From JBHJHP01 sp042219855 (GTDB lineage Bacteria; Bacteroidota; Bacteroidia; Bacteroidales; UBA5342): a stretch of DNA of 64,000 bases. Below the pieces are notes generated by a model. That model saw only the letters and a list, made by a program, of their open reading frames with translations, was not told the DNA's origin and did no database searches. Position numbers and translations under genes: made by a program. The DNA lies in NCBI RefSeq assembly GCF_042219855.1, contig NZ_JBHJHP010000011.1:1-64000 (forward strand), in the 5' to 3' direction. This document shows positions 6,551 through 16,281 of the stretch, one piece after another (position 1 is the stretch's first letter; every line of letters begins with the position of its first letter).

Positions 6551-9058
6551 TTAATTCTTTTCCGATGTAAAAGTATATATTCCGTCTTTGGAGGTATCAA
6601 AGTCGAAAACAAAAGTCTGCGGGATTTTCAGCTCTTCCGGTTCGGCTTTTTCACTGATTAAAGGTTGTTTTACCTGTTCGGTGTAATAGAACGGGTTCGG
6701 ATTCGGAGCACCGGCTTCAACCTGTTCTAACAAGGCATCACCTTTCAGCTGGTTTGCGATTCTTATCCTGCAGTTTCCTCCAAGTGCCGAATGTATGGTC
6801 AATTGATCTATTTTTTTGTTTTTCCATTCCATATCAATGGTAAAACCGCCCCTTGCTCTTAATCCTTTTACCGAACCATCGGGCCAGGCATCGGGAAGAG
6901 CCGGCAGAAGAAAAATATCGCCATCATAAGATTGGAGCAGCATCTCTGCAATACCTGAGGTACATCCAAAATTACCGTCTATCTGAAATGGCGGATGTGC
7001 ATCGAACAAGTTAGGATAGGTGCCTCCGTTTTGTCCGCTTTTTTCTTCAGGGGCGGGGGAGAGTTGATCCTGGATCAGTTTATAGGCCCTGTTGCCGTCC
7101 AGTAACCTTGCCCAAAGGTTTACCTTCCAGCCCATGGACCAGCCGGTGGACTTATCGCCTCTGTATGTCAGGGAATTCTCAGCTGCACGGAACAGTTCCG
7201 GTGTGCGGAAGGGAGAAATCTGGCTGCCGGGGAATAAACCATATAAATGCGAAACGTGCCGGTGATGGTCATCTTTCCTGTCCCAATCCTTAAGCCATTC
7301 CTGCAGCTGACCGTATTGACCGATCTGCATAGGCGGCAGTTGTTTGAAAAGTGCGTTTATAGTATCTGCAAAGCTGGTATCCAGATCCAGTATTTCTGAT
7401 GCATGCATCAGATTTGAAAATACATCAAACACCAGCTGATTGTCCATGGTATTGCCCGCAGCCATAGAAGCTCCTCCGGGATGCCTGTTTTCCGGTGACA
7501 TGCATGGAGCTACCACCATCCATCCATGTGAAGGCTCTTTTTGCAACACATCTGCATAATACAGGGCTGAACCTTTCAAAACGGGATACACGTTTCTTAA
7601 AAAAGCGGTGTCACCACTAAAAAGGTAATGCTGCCACATGTGCTGGCTAAGCCAGGCACCACCCATTGGCCACAGGCCATAAAAAGCTCCGTCAACCGGA
7701 CCTGTAATACGCCAGATGTCGGTATTGTGGTGTGTGACCCAACCCCGTGCTCCATACATCTTTTGAGCGGCATCTTTTCCTGTTTCGGACAAATCCTCAA
7801 GCATGGCAAACAAGGGTTCACTCATTTCCGGCAAATTTGTAATTTCAGATGGCCAGTAATTCATCTCGGTATTAATGTTGATCGTATATTTACTGTCCCA
7901 CGGCGGACTCAGCTTGTCATTCCAGATCCCCTGCAGATTGGCAGGCTGCGTTCCCGGACGTGAGGATGAAATAAGCAGATAACGCCCGAACTGAAAGTAC
8001 AAAGCCACCAGTTGCGGATCATTTCCACTGTTAAAATCCCTGATCCTTTTATCTGTTGGGTTTTTAATGGAATCTGTGGTTCCGAGATCAAGCGTTACCC
8101 TGTCGAAATATTTCCGGTAATCCTTAATATGAGCGGTTTTTATGGATGAATATGTTTTATCCTTAGCCGGGTTAAGGTATTTACCTGCTTCAGCAAATGC
8201 ATCACCACTGATGTCATGATAGTTTATAAAATTGGTACCAATGGAAATATAAACTGTTACAGTATCGGCATTTTCAATTTTAAGTTTCTCATCTGCCATT
8301 GAAAGCGTTCCCCCGCTGAGTACAGGCAGAACAGAAACAGCAAATTCAACTTTACCTGTTTTGTTATCCACATCTTCACTCTTCCCGGAGAGAATGAGTT
8401 TATTATCGTGCACTTTTTTTGAAAACACAGTATGTGGCGTCCCTGCGTCAATATCACAGGTCAGTTTACCCGGTTTACCTGCCGTTAAACGAACCAGCAT
8501 TACCTGATCCGGAGCCGAGATAAAGTATTCACGTTTATAAGTGATGCCCTTAACCGTATAAGTGGTTGTGCTGATGGCATTTTCAATGTCAAGCTCCCTT
8601 CTGTAATCCGTATAATTCTCATGACCGGAAAAGTGGATGTAAAGATCACCCACCGTCTGATAAGGCATGCCATAGTTATTCCAGTCCGGAGCATGACGTG
8701 GCACTTTGGTCATGGTAAGTGCTTCGGCTTCTTTATATTTTCCCGCAAAGATTAATTTTCTCACTTCAGGAAGAATCTCTTTAAATCCCCGGGGCAGATT
8801 ATTTCCCGGTTCACCGCCCCAAACCGTTTCTTCATTCAGTTGTATTTGTTCTGTTTCTGCCGATCCGAACACCATGGCTCCCAGTCTGCCATTACCAAGC
8901 GGTAAGGCTTCTTCCCAGATCTGAGCGGGGCTTTTGTACCATAATTTCATCGGGTTTGTGGTGCTTGTGGCATCCTGTGTCTTGTGAGAACAACCCAGCA
9001 ATGCCAGGCTAAGCATAAGGAGTATAAACCTGATAGAACGGGATTTCTTTATGATCAT
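6551..9058 (-). CDS. GH95 alpha-L-fucosidase/galactosidase-type lipoprotein
   Basis: An 835-residue glycoside hydrolase family 95 protein; the family removes terminal alpha-L-fucose (or alpha-L-galactose) by inversion. The signal peptide ends in a lipobox (LLGC, Cys 23), so it is probably lipid-anchored and periplasmic or surface-exposed. The N-terminal domain starts with ALPLGNGRLGAMVFG and LNEETVWGG. The (alpha/alpha)6 catalytic core includes LQGIWND, a TEMNYWP segment and, near the C-terminus, FQIDGNFG. In a pectin locus it would act on fucosylated or galactosylated side chains of rhamnogalacturonan. It is the last gene of the tight operon, 10 bp after the esterase gene. Confidence 0.9.
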   Translation of the reverse strand: MIIKKSRSIRFILLMLSLALLGCSHKTQDATSTTNPMKLWYKSPAQIWEEALPLGNGRLGAMVFGSAETEQIQLNEETVWGGEPGNNLPRGFKEILPEVRKLIFAGKYKEAEALTMTKVPRHAPDWNNYGMPYQTVGDLYIHFSGHENYTDYRRELDIENAISTTTYTVKGITYKREYFISAPDQVMLVRLTAGKPGKLTCDIDAGTPHTVFSKKVHDNKLILSGKSEDVDNKTGKVEFAVSVLPVLSGGTLSMADEKLKIENADTVTVYISIGTNFINYHDISGDAFAEAGKYLNPAKDKTYSSIKTAHIKDYRKYFDRVTLDLGTTDSIKNPTDKRIRDFNSGNDPQLVALYFQFGRYLLISSSRPGTQPANLQGIWNDKLSPPWDSKYTININTEMNYWPSEITNLPEMSEPLFAMLEDLSETGKDAAQKMYGARGWVTHHNTDIWRITGPVDGAFYGLWPMGGAWLSQHMWQHYLFSGDTAFLRNVYPVLKGSALYYADVLQKEPSHGWMVVAPCMSPENRHPGGASMAAGNTMDNQLVFDVFSNLMHASEILDLDTSFADTINALFKQLPPMQIGQYGQLQEWLKDWDRKDDHHRHVSHLYGLFPGSQISPFRTPELFRAAENSLTYRGDKSTGWSMGWKVNLWARLLDGNRAYKLIQDQLSPAPEEKSGQNGGTYPNLFDAHPPFQIDGNFGCTSGIAEMLLQSYDGDIFLLPALPDAWPDGSVKGLRARGGFTIDMEWKNKKIDQLTIHSALGGNCRIRIANQLKGDALLEQVEAGAPNPNPFYYTEQVKQPLISEKAEPEELKIPQTFVFDFDTSKDGIYTFTSEKN

Positions 9059-9068
9059 GATGTGTTTT

Positions 9069-10004
9069 TTATTTGCTGACGGGTTTAAGAAATCCCATCT
9101 CTTTCAGCCAGGCTTCACACAGTACCGGCCATTGTTGTGTTGATCCGGGATTATTCCGGATTCCTATACCATGTCCTCCATATGGAAAAATGTGCAGGCT
9201 GGCCGGAATATTATGTGCGTTTAAAGCTGTATAATACCGTACGCTGTTCATCGGGCTCACGCCATGATCGTTATCGGCATGAACCAGAAAGCAGGGCGGT
9301 GTTTCATCCGTTACATTCCGTTCATTGGAAAACCGTTCTGCCAGTTCTTCTGAATCCCTGTCTCCCAAAAATGTGAGTCTGCTTCCTTTATGGTAATCCT
9401 TAACGAGACTGACAACCGGAGAAACAAGAATCTGGAAGTCAGGCCTGAAATTCTTCGCATCAAGACTGTCACCGATGTTTGAAAAATCATCTGCTATGGT
9501 ACAGATTGTAGTCGCGAGATGGCCACCGGCAGAACTGCCGAACACCCCCAGGTTATTGGCATCAATTTCCCACTGATCTGCATGGGCTCTGATCAGCTTC
9601 ATGGCGCGTTGCGCATCCTGAACCGGACCTTCATAACTCACCCTCAGATCAGGTGAGTTGGGCAGGCGGTACATCAGTACAAAGGCATTTATACCAAGTG
9701 TGTTCAACCACTTTGCAATCTGCATGCCTGATGTTTTGTAGGTTAGCTTCTGATAACCTCCCGACGGACAGATAAGAACAGCGCCACGCGTATTTACATC
9801 CCTCGCTGTGAGATAGACATACATGCCGGGTACATCAATCTGGGTAACCCGTTCCCGTGCTTCAATGCGCTCAGGTGTCTTCCCCTGTGAATTAGGCATT
9901 TTTCCATCCGGCCACAGTGGCATGTATTCCTGCGCATTCATATTTAGTAATGACAACAGGGAAGCCAGCAGGATAAGAGAAGATGTGATTATGTTTTTAT
10001 TCAT
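9069..10004 (-). CDS. Alpha/beta-hydrolase carbohydrate esterase
   Basis: A 311-residue secreted alpha/beta-hydrolase with a signal peptide (about 1-25, ending NAQ). The nucleophile elbow is G-S-S-A-G (156-160; Ser158). The acid is probably in the HADND segment and the base in GGHG near residue 285, so the triad looks complete. Relatives of this type deacetylate xylan or pectin or act as feruloyl esterases; the context favours acetylated pectin or side chains. It lies between GH95 (10 bp away) and the CE12 gene (74 bp away). Substrate cannot be assigned from sequence. Confidence 0.8.
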   Translation of the reverse strand: MNKNIITSSLILLASLLSLLNMNAQEYMPLWPDGKMPNSQGKTPERIEARERVTQIDVPGMYVYLTARDVNTRGAVLICPSGGYQKLTYKTSGMQIAKWLNTLGINAFVLMYRLPNSPDLRVSYEGPVQDAQRAMKLIRAHADQWEIDANNLGVFGSSAGGHLATTICTIADDFSNIGDSLDAKNFRPDFQILVSPVVSLVKDYHKGSRLTFLGDRDSEELAERFSNERNVTDETPPCFLVHADNDHGVSPMNSVRYYTALNAHNIPASLHIFPYGGHGIGIRNNPGSTQQWPVLCEAWLKEMGFLKPVSK

Positions 10005-10078
10005 GCAACAGTTTTACCTTGTTGCGGCAGCATCTGTACTACCGCTGAATTCATTTCTTACACTCGTATTCTGTTCGT

Positions 10079-10825
10079 TTACAGCTTATCCATCTTAACA
10101 TCTTTGGTAAAACCGAGTTTCTGTTTCAGTGCTTCCCGTAAGGCTATTTTAGCCACATTATTGGCGCCTTCAACCTGGAGATGCGTGTCATCTTTACGTT
10201 CCTTTTCATATTTTTCGGTTGGTCCCACCCATAAGTACATTTTTTTGGAAGCTTCATCGCCCAATCCGTTGACCCAGTCCATAGTCAGAACCTGCATATC
10301 TACCAGAGGAACATTCATTTTTGCCGCCACCTTTCTTACGGCATCAGGATAATCCCCGTGCGTGGGAACCAGTTTGCCGTCTTCTCCGAATTTACGTCTG
10401 ACAATAGGGGTTAAAAGTACCGGTGTGGCCCCTTTTGCCCGGCTTTCGTTCACATACATTTCCAGGTTGGCTGTATAGCTGCCGTATGGCAGTGTATAGC
10501 GGGTGGAATCCTTATATTTTTCATCATTATGGCCAAACTGTATTAAAACCCAGTCACCTGGTTTAATGCTGTCAAGCACGGTCTGCCAGCGGCCTTCGTC
10601 TTTAAAGCTTTTAGAGCTTCTGCCGTTTACAGCGTAGTTTGCCACAGTTACATTGTCGTTAAAATAGTTTCCAAGCACCTGCCCCCAGCCGGTTTCGGGA
10701 TATACCCTTTCCGATTTATTGGCCATGGTGGAATCGCCGATGGTATGAATAACATATGGCTTTTCGGCTTTTTGACATCCGAAAAACAGTGCAATTGAAA
10801 ATAAGGATATAATAAATTTATTCAT
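10079..10825 (-). CDS. CE12 rhamnogalacturonan acetylesterase lipoprotein (1)
   Basis: A 248-residue SGNH hydrolase of the CE12 type, removing acetyl groups from rhamnogalacturonan I. It has a lipoprotein signal (FFGC, Cys 17), block I GDST (30-33; Ser32), the GWGQVLGNYF segment, block III GHND with the preceding QF, and a C-terminal D-T-H with ETK-rich flanks, so Ser, Asn, Asp and His are all present. It starts 2 bp after the GH28 stop, indicating translational coupling. The same locus has a second CE12 (13501-14298); the two differ enough to suggest different acetyl positions or locations. Confidence 0.88.
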   Translation of the reverse strand: MNKFIISLFSIALFFGCQKAEKPYVIHTIGDSTMANKSERVYPETGWGQVLGNYFNDNVTVANYAVNGRSSKSFKDEGRWQTVLDSIKPGDWVLIQFGHNDEKYKDSTRYTLPYGSYTANLEMYVNESRAKGATPVLLTPIVRRKFGEDGKLVPTHGDYPDAVRKVAAKMNVPLVDMQVLTMDWVNGLGDEASKKMYLWVGPTEKYEKERKDDTHLQVEGANNVAKIALREALKQKLGFTKDVKMDKL

Positions 10826-10827
10826 GA

Positions 10828-12513
10828 TTAGTTGTTGTTAAAAGTTACAGCGTTTTCAGGAACCTTATCACCGATGGTTGTATGGTTTTTTGAGCCGGCC
10901 AGAAGTTGAATATTATCGCAGGCATCACCTTTGATCGTAATATCATTTTTGGTTTTGAAATCGTAGTTTAACCCATCGGCATTAATATTTTTACAGTTAT
11001 AAATCTCTACAGCCTTCTCATCCGGTGTATACAAATCCACATTTTTAAAGCTAACATCTTTGGTATCAATGAGCAGGATGCCCTTGTCGGCTTCAAGAAT
11101 CATGTCGGTAAAGGTCACATTTTCCACATTCATTTCAGGCAGACCCTGAACATAAATGGCCTGTTGTGCTCCTTTCACTGAAATATCTTTCATGAAGATG
11201 TTCTTAAACTGTGGGGTCTCTTCCGTAACCGGGTATGTTTCTGCTGCGGTTTGTGGTCCGCCATCTTCCAGCATCTCGGAGACTGACTTGCCACCGTAAT
11301 ACAGGTTAAAGGAGATGGCATTTGTCGGAATATCAGCCATTTTAATATCAGAGATATAGATATTTTCCACTACGCCGCCACGGCCGCGGTTACTTTTAAA
11401 GCGCAGCCCGACGTCAGTACCAATGAATGTACAGTTGGAAACGTGCATGTTTTTCACGCCCCCGGACATTTCACTTCCTACGGTTACACCACCGTGCCCA
11501 TGATATACAATGTTATTGGTGATCACAAGGTTTTCACTGGGTATGCCACGACGGCGTCCGTCTTCATCTTTACCCGATTTAATACAGATGGCATCGTCGC
11601 CCACGTCGAAGTTACAGTTGTCTACAATTACATTCTTACATGACTCTACATCCAGGCCGTCACCGTTTTGTGAATACCATGGATTTCTCACCGTCACATT
11701 TTTAACAATAAGATCTTCTATCATCAATGGATGAATGCACCATGCCGGCGAATTCTGGAAGGTCGGGCCGTTCAGCATCACGCGTTTACTGTTCTGTATT
11801 CCGACCATCACGGGACGCAGAAAATCGCGGATGGCCATGTAATCCTCTTTGGTTTTTAAGTTTGCCGGCACATTCATATCTGCATTTTCGGCAGCTCTCA
11901 AAAACTGTTCAGACGGGTACCAGCCGTCACCTTTTTCATTGACTACGCCACCGGATGCCACCAGTTCTTTCCACTGTCCGGCTGTTAGTTTGCTTCGCTT
12001 CACAAAACGCCACACATCGCCTGATCCGTCCCATACACCTGAACCTGTCAGGGCAACATTCTCCAGGTCCTTACCATAAATGGGAGAGATGCAACGCCAG
12101 GTATCCAGGCCCTCAAAGCTTGTTTTTACCAGTGGATAATCATCCTTGTTTTTTGAAAAGATGATCAGTGCTCCGGCTTCCGTATACAGTTCAAGATTAC
12201 TCTTCAGCACTACAGGACCGGTGAGCCATATTCCGGAAGGGATGATCACCTTACCACCGCCTTTTTCTGAAACCGCATTAATGGCATCTGCAAAAGCCTG
12301 CGTATTCATAAACTGTCCGCCGCTGCGGGCTCCGAAATCGGTAATGCTGACCGTATAATCCGGAATAACCGGTGCTTTTACGTCCGGCATATTGAATTCC
12401 ACGTCAGCTTTAATGGACTGAGGATTTTCGGTACCGGCATCGGGAGAGGCCTTACAGGCTGCAACCAAAAGCATAAAGGCAGCACTAAGGTAAAGAATCG
12501 GTTTTTTATTCAT
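10828..12513 (-). CDS. GH28 polygalacturonase-type lipoprotein
   Basis: A 561-residue right-handed beta-helix enzyme of GH28, which hydrolyses galacturonic acid linkages in homogalacturonan or rhamnogalacturonan. I chose the ATG at 12513 because it starts a clean lipoprotein signal (MNKKPILYL... LVAAC); an in-frame extension to 12570 would overlap the upstream pectinesterase. Catalytic signatures are intact: NGDGLD (283-288), the GDD aspartates (306-307), GHGG with His339, and RFKSNRG (371 on). It is 19 bp downstream of the CE8 gene and 2 bp before CE12, in the middle of the operon. Confidence 0.92.
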   Translation of the reverse strand: MNKKPILYLSAAFMLLVAACKASPDAGTENPQSIKADVEFNMPDVKAPVIPDYTVSITDFGARSGGQFMNTQAFADAINAVSEKGGGKVIIPSGIWLTGPVVLKSNLELYTEAGALIIFSKNKDDYPLVKTSFEGLDTWRCISPIYGKDLENVALTGSGVWDGSGDVWRFVKRSKLTAGQWKELVASGGVVNEKGDGWYPSEQFLRAAENADMNVPANLKTKEDYMAIRDFLRPVMVGIQNSKRVMLNGPTFQNSPAWCIHPLMIEDLIVKNVTVRNPWYSQNGDGLDVESCKNVIVDNCNFDVGDDAICIKSGKDEDGRRRGIPSENLVITNNIVYHGHGGVTVGSEMSGGVKNMHVSNCTFIGTDVGLRFKSNRGRGGVVENIYISDIKMADIPTNAISFNLYYGGKSVSEMLEDGGPQTAAETYPVTEETPQFKNIFMKDISVKGAQQAIYVQGLPEMNVENVTFTDMILEADKGILLIDTKDVSFKNVDLYTPDEKAVEIYNCKNINADGLNYDFKTKNDITIKGDACDNIQLLAGSKNHTTIGDKVPENAVTFNNN

Positions 12514-12532
12514 GTTATGTGTTTTTATTATA

Positions 12533-13498
12533 TTATTCCGTGTAAAACAATTTGTCGTTGATCCAGTCACCCAGAATCTCTGTCTGAGTATACCGGGATG
12601 CTTCCTGTTCTGTTAGCTGATGTGACCAGGTTACCCGCTCTGACAGGTCTGCACCCGGCCCGGTATTCGCGTATTCGGCAAAAAAAGCGGTCTTTTCTTT
12701 TTCGGTACTTCCCCAGTTGTTCCAGCCTTCCGGTTTAATCATATCGCCCAGTTCGCAGGATATGAATACAGATTTACCGTACGGCCTCCATGGGCGTCCA
12801 AGGTAAAATGTGGCTTTCTCTGCGCTTCCTGTAATTTTACAGTTTTTGAATACAAATCCAAACTTCGTCTCTTCATTTGTGGATGGTGCCGTAACATATC
12901 CTTTCCCCTTGCAGTAAATTGTACACCCTTCAAAAAGAGCTGTTGACCAGCCGAAAATAAAATCTACAGTTCCTTCAATATAGCAATCCCTGTAGTACTG
13001 ACGGCTTCGGTCACCGTGTGGGTATAAGGTATCCTGATTACCCAGGAAACGACAGTTTTTAAAAGCTGCTTTGTCGCCATCAATTCTTACAGCGACGGCT
13101 TGACCTACCGGGCCGGCTGAATTCTGAAATGTCAGGTTTTCAGCCCTGAACCCGTCTCCGAAGATGTAAAATGAAGTAGACCCCGTAGTTCCTACTTCTT
13201 CTCCGAAACTGTTCTTTTTCCGGGCATAATCATCATAGGTAAGTATGGTATTGTCCCTGTCTTCACCAATAAATGTAATGTTGGTTTTACTGGCAGCCAG
13301 AACCAGTTTTTCTTTGTATGTTCCTTTTTTAATCAGGATGACAGTTCTGTTTTTTCTGAAATCAGGCACGGCATTAATAGCCTCCTGCACGGTTTTAAAG
13401 TTCCCGTTTCCGTTTTGATCAACCGTAAAATCGTATTCCACAGCCGCAGATGTCCGGATCAGTATAAAAAGTGAGAATATGGTTAAGATGTATTTCAT
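12533..13498 (-). CDS. CE8 pectinesterase (compact)
   Basis: A 321-residue single-domain pectin methylesterase with a signal peptide (1-19, cleaved after SAA). Motifs are GQAVA (132-136), QD (155-156), D179 in VDFIFG, and LGRPW (233-237), so the active site is complete. It lacks the long C-terminal extension and T9SS domain of the other CE8 in this locus and so probably works in the periplasm, while the long one works outside. It is placed between CE12 (2 bp) and GH28 (19 bp), which suggests stepwise deacetylation, demethylation and hydrolysis. Confidence 0.92.
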   Translation of the reverse strand: MKYILTIFSLFILIRTSAAVEYDFTVDQNGNGNFKTVQEAINAVPDFRKNRTVILIKKGTYKEKLVLAASKTNITFIGEDRDNTILTYDDYARKKNSFGEEVGTTGSTSFYIFGDGFRAENLTFQNSAGPVGQAVAVRIDGDKAAFKNCRFLGNQDTLYPHGDRSRQYYRDCYIEGTVDFIFGWSTALFEGCTIYCKGKGYVTAPSTNEETKFGFVFKNCKITGSAEKATFYLGRPWRPYGKSVFISCELGDMIKPEGWNNWGSTEKEKTAFFAEYANTGPGADLSERVTWSHQLTEQEASRYTQTEILGDWINDKLFYTE

Positions 13499-13500
13499 AT

Positions 13501-14298
13501 TTAATTCCGTTGATTTGCAATTTTCTGCAATCCGTGATAAACCAGTTTTGCCACCTCTTGGGCACCTTCGGGTTGAAAATGTGTATTATCATGCTGTCCA
13601 TCCGGATAGGCGACATATTTTCCGGCCGGAAGATTCATAAAATAATGCGTTGTGCTGTAGGTCTCACCTTTGCTTGTAAAAAAATCCATCGACAAACGGT
13701 TCAGATCAATCAGCGGTACACTTAATTCCTCAGCTACTTCTTTTACGGCATCTGGATATACGCCATGTACATTGGTCAGAACGCCGTCTTTCCACGGATA
13801 GTTTCGGGCAACCGGTGTCAGTAAAACAGGCATGGCACCATTCTGAAGGCTTTGTGAAACAAAGAGACGCAGAAATTCTTTGTACCCTTCCGGATCAACA
13901 TAACGTTCGGGTTTATTTTCAGCCGCATCGTTATGCCCGAACTGGATGAGCACCCAATCGCCTGGTTTTAAGGACTCATACACTGCGCGCCAGCGTCCTT
14001 CCTGAAAAAAGGTTCGCGTACTTCTGCCGCCCCGGGCTCTGTCATCCACCATAACGCTGTCGGCCTGCAAAAGGTTGGCCAGACTATCGCGGTATGCACC
14101 ATTCATAAATTGCTGAAATACCTGTCCCCAACCCGTTACCGGGAAGCGTTCGGTTTCGTAATTCCCGTATTGTGTGTAGTCCGCTACCGTAGAATCTCCA
14201 ATCAGCCACACTGTGATTACGCTGTGTTTATTCGTTTTACAGGCAAACAGAGTGATCAGAACAAAAAGGGACAATATGTTGACACCATCCCTCTTCAT
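13501..14298 (-). CDS. CE12 rhamnogalacturonan acetylesterase lipoprotein (2)
   Basis: A 265-residue SGNH hydrolase of CE12 type. It has a lipoprotein signal (TLFAC, Cys 20), block I GDSTVAD with Ser36, a GWGQVFQQF segment, the RGGRSTRTF stretch typical of the family, FGHNDA, and a C-terminal D-N-T-H. Its start codon overlaps the stop of the upstream GH43 gene (ATGA at 14295-14298), and its stop lies 2 bp before the CE8 start. Together with the other CE12 it would strip acetyl groups from rhamnogalacturonan before backbone cleavage. Confidence 0.88.
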   Translation of the reverse strand: MKRDGVNILSLFVLITLFACKTNKHSVITVWLIGDSTVADYTQYGNYETERFPVTGWGQVFQQFMNGAYRDSLANLLQADSVMVDDRARGGRSTRTFFQEGRWRAVYESLKPGDWVLIQFGHNDAAENKPERYVDPEGYKEFLRLFVSQSLQNGAMPVLLTPVARNYPWKDGVLTNVHGVYPDAVKEVAEELSVPLIDLNRLSMDFFTSKGETYSTTHYFMNLPAGKYVAYPDGQHDNTHFQPEGAQEVAKLVYHGLQKIANQRN

Positions 14299-15935
14299 TT
14301 ATTTTTACTGATCCGGAACCAGTCGATATCAACAGTACCTGAATCATTTGTAATATCGTTTCTGATGGCGAAATAGCCAACCTTTGCTCCGATCCATCGT
14401 CCGGGTTTAGCCTCAAATTCCGGACCGGCTTCTGTAAACCTTCTGCCGTTTTTACTGAAAGCAAATTTGCACTTAGCGCCTTCACTAACCTGTATGCGGA
14501 AGTAAATTTCATTACCATCATATTCCTCGGAGAAGAGTTCTTCTTCTTTTCCACCGGTTCTGGCGCGCTTGCATTGGGCTATGCGCACTACTGTTTTACC
14601 ATTTTCCGATTTGAGCGAGATATACTGATAATCTTCTCCCATAATCACGAATCCTGTTTCATCACCACCTTTATGAGAATTAAAGGTCAGCTTTGTTGTA
14701 GCTGTAAATGTTTCGGCCGGGAATTTTTGCAGAAGCAGATTCGGTACGTTCCATAATCCTTCAGAACCTTCCGGTCTGGCCATACAGTTCAGTCTGAAGT
14801 AACCCAGGTTACCGGAAGGAGCTCCCCAGTAAACCTGTGGATTGGCATGCCATTGCCATTGCAGTCCAAATTCACTGCTGTTAAATTCGTCACTTTCCGG
14901 TGGTGTAACAATAGGGTAGGATTGGCCAACATCCGGTTTCTTGTGTGTCATAACCGGAACACCAATGCCGTCGCCATCAGGATCTGATCCAATAACAGGC
15001 CAGTCTTTTTTCCATACCATGGGTTGCAGATGCACGATCCGGCCATAAGCTTCCTTATCCTGAAAATGAATAAACCAGTCTTCTCCGCCCGGGGTATCAA
15101 TCCATGCTCCCTGATGAGGGCCGTTAATATCAGTTTTTCCCTGATCCATCACAATGCGGTAATCATAAGGGCCATAGATATTTTCTGAGCGCATGGCCAG
15201 TTGCCATCCGGTAGATACACCACCAGCCGGAGCAAATATATAGTAATAGCCGTTTCGTTTATAGAATTTCGGCCCTTCAACGGTTGGATTCGCATCATGT
15301 CCGTCAAATACCATAACATCCTGTCCGATTGCAGCGGTTCCTGCGCTGTTCATCTCTGTGACCATGATCACACTTTTTATGGTCGCGCGGCTTCCTGCAA
15401 ATGCATAAGCGAGGTAAACCCTGCCATCATCATCCCAGAGCGGAGTAGGATCGATAAGGCCCTTGCCGCCTTTTACCTGTACCGGTTCTGACCATGGTCC
15501 TTTGGGATCTTTGGCCTTAATCATATATATGCCATGATCGGGATCGGGAAAATAGATATAGAACTCGTTCTTATGATAGCGGATGCAGGGCGCCCAGATG
15601 CCATTGCCATGTTGCGTTATGTCGAAGCCCTCTGCATATTCCAGCCTTTCAAGGCCATATCCGATCAGTTCCCAGTTCACCAGGTCTTTAGAATGAAGTA
15701 TGGGCAATCCGGGAACGCAGTTAAAGGAAGATGAGGTCATATAGAAATCATCGCCAACCCGTACCACATCGGGATCAGAATAATCGGCATGTAACACCGG
15801 ATTTGTATAGGTGCCATCGCCGTTATCTGATACCCATACATTGGATACCGTATTCTGTGCCATTAAAACTGCTGGCAGGATTAAAAGCGTTACTACAATT
15901 TTTTTTGTAAGTGAAAAGGTTTTTCCTGGTTTCAT
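14295..15935 (-). CDS. GH43 beta-xylosidase/arabinofuranosidase-type enzyme
   Basis: A 546-residue secreted enzyme: signal peptide (1-26, ending LMAQ), a five-bladed propeller GH43 domain (about 42-330) and a C-terminal concanavalin-like beta-sandwich (about 345-540) as in two-domain GH43 beta-xylosidases. The general base is likely Asp54 in SDPDVV, the transition-state Asp lies in LIDPTP, and the acid is the Glu in VEGPKFY. The family covers arabinofuranosidases, xylosidases and exo-galactanases; in this context side chains of rhamnogalacturonan are plausible. It is the first gene of the seven-gene operon. Confidence 0.9.
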   Translation of the reverse strand: MKPGKTFSLTKKIVVTLLILPAVLMAQNTVSNVWVSDNGDGTYTNPVLHADYSDPDVVRVGDDFYMTSSSFNCVPGLPILHSKDLVNWELIGYGLERLEYAEGFDITQHGNGIWAPCIRYHKNEFYIYFPDPDHGIYMIKAKDPKGPWSEPVQVKGGKGLIDPTPLWDDDGRVYLAYAFAGSRATIKSVIMVTEMNSAGTAAIGQDVMVFDGHDANPTVEGPKFYKRNGYYYIFAPAGGVSTGWQLAMRSENIYGPYDYRIVMDQGKTDINGPHQGAWIDTPGGEDWFIHFQDKEAYGRIVHLQPMVWKKDWPVIGSDPDGDGIGVPVMTHKKPDVGQSYPIVTPPESDEFNSSEFGLQWQWHANPQVYWGAPSGNLGYFRLNCMARPEGSEGLWNVPNLLLQKFPAETFTATTKLTFNSHKGGDETGFVIMGEDYQYISLKSENGKTVVRIAQCKRARTGGKEEELFSEEYDGNEIYFRIQVSEGAKCKFAFSKNGRRFTEAGPEFEAKPGRWIGAKVGYFAIRNDITNDSGTVDIDWFRISKNK

Positions 15936-16281
15936 ACGTTATGTTGTTTCAAATTTTAATGATAATAATTGCACTGACCTGACAGGTGTTTAAAATGTAA
16001 TTAAACCCGTAGCCATTTGATGATATGCCGGATGAAAAGACGAGAAATCTGATCCCCGAAAGAAATAGCAGATGGAACTTTCGATCTGAATTCTTTCGTC
16101 TGAGGGAAGGATGAGACGTTTTTCATTAAGCAATAGTATCAGCAACTACGAAATTATAATTTAGCCGTTAAATAAAGGAATGGAAACGATTTTAAATCCA
16201 TAGTTATATTTCCCAAAATGCGGGTTATATATATCGCGGGAGCAGAATAACTAATATGGTAATGGTATAAGTATAATATAT
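15936..16281. other. Intergenic region upstream of the pectin operon
   Basis: This 346-bp gap separates the HTCS stop from the first gene of the operon, all on the minus strand. It should hold the operon promoter and the HTCS target site. I see a short ACCTgacAGGT palindrome near 15977-15987 and long AT-rich runs, but no clear -7/-33 pair and no terminator for the HTCS gene. Confidence 0.5.

Noticed and set aside
12514..12570. N-terminal extension of the GH28 protein
   Set aside because: It overlaps the upstream pectinesterase gene and would bury the lipoprotein signal; the ATG at 12513 gives a proper signal peptide.
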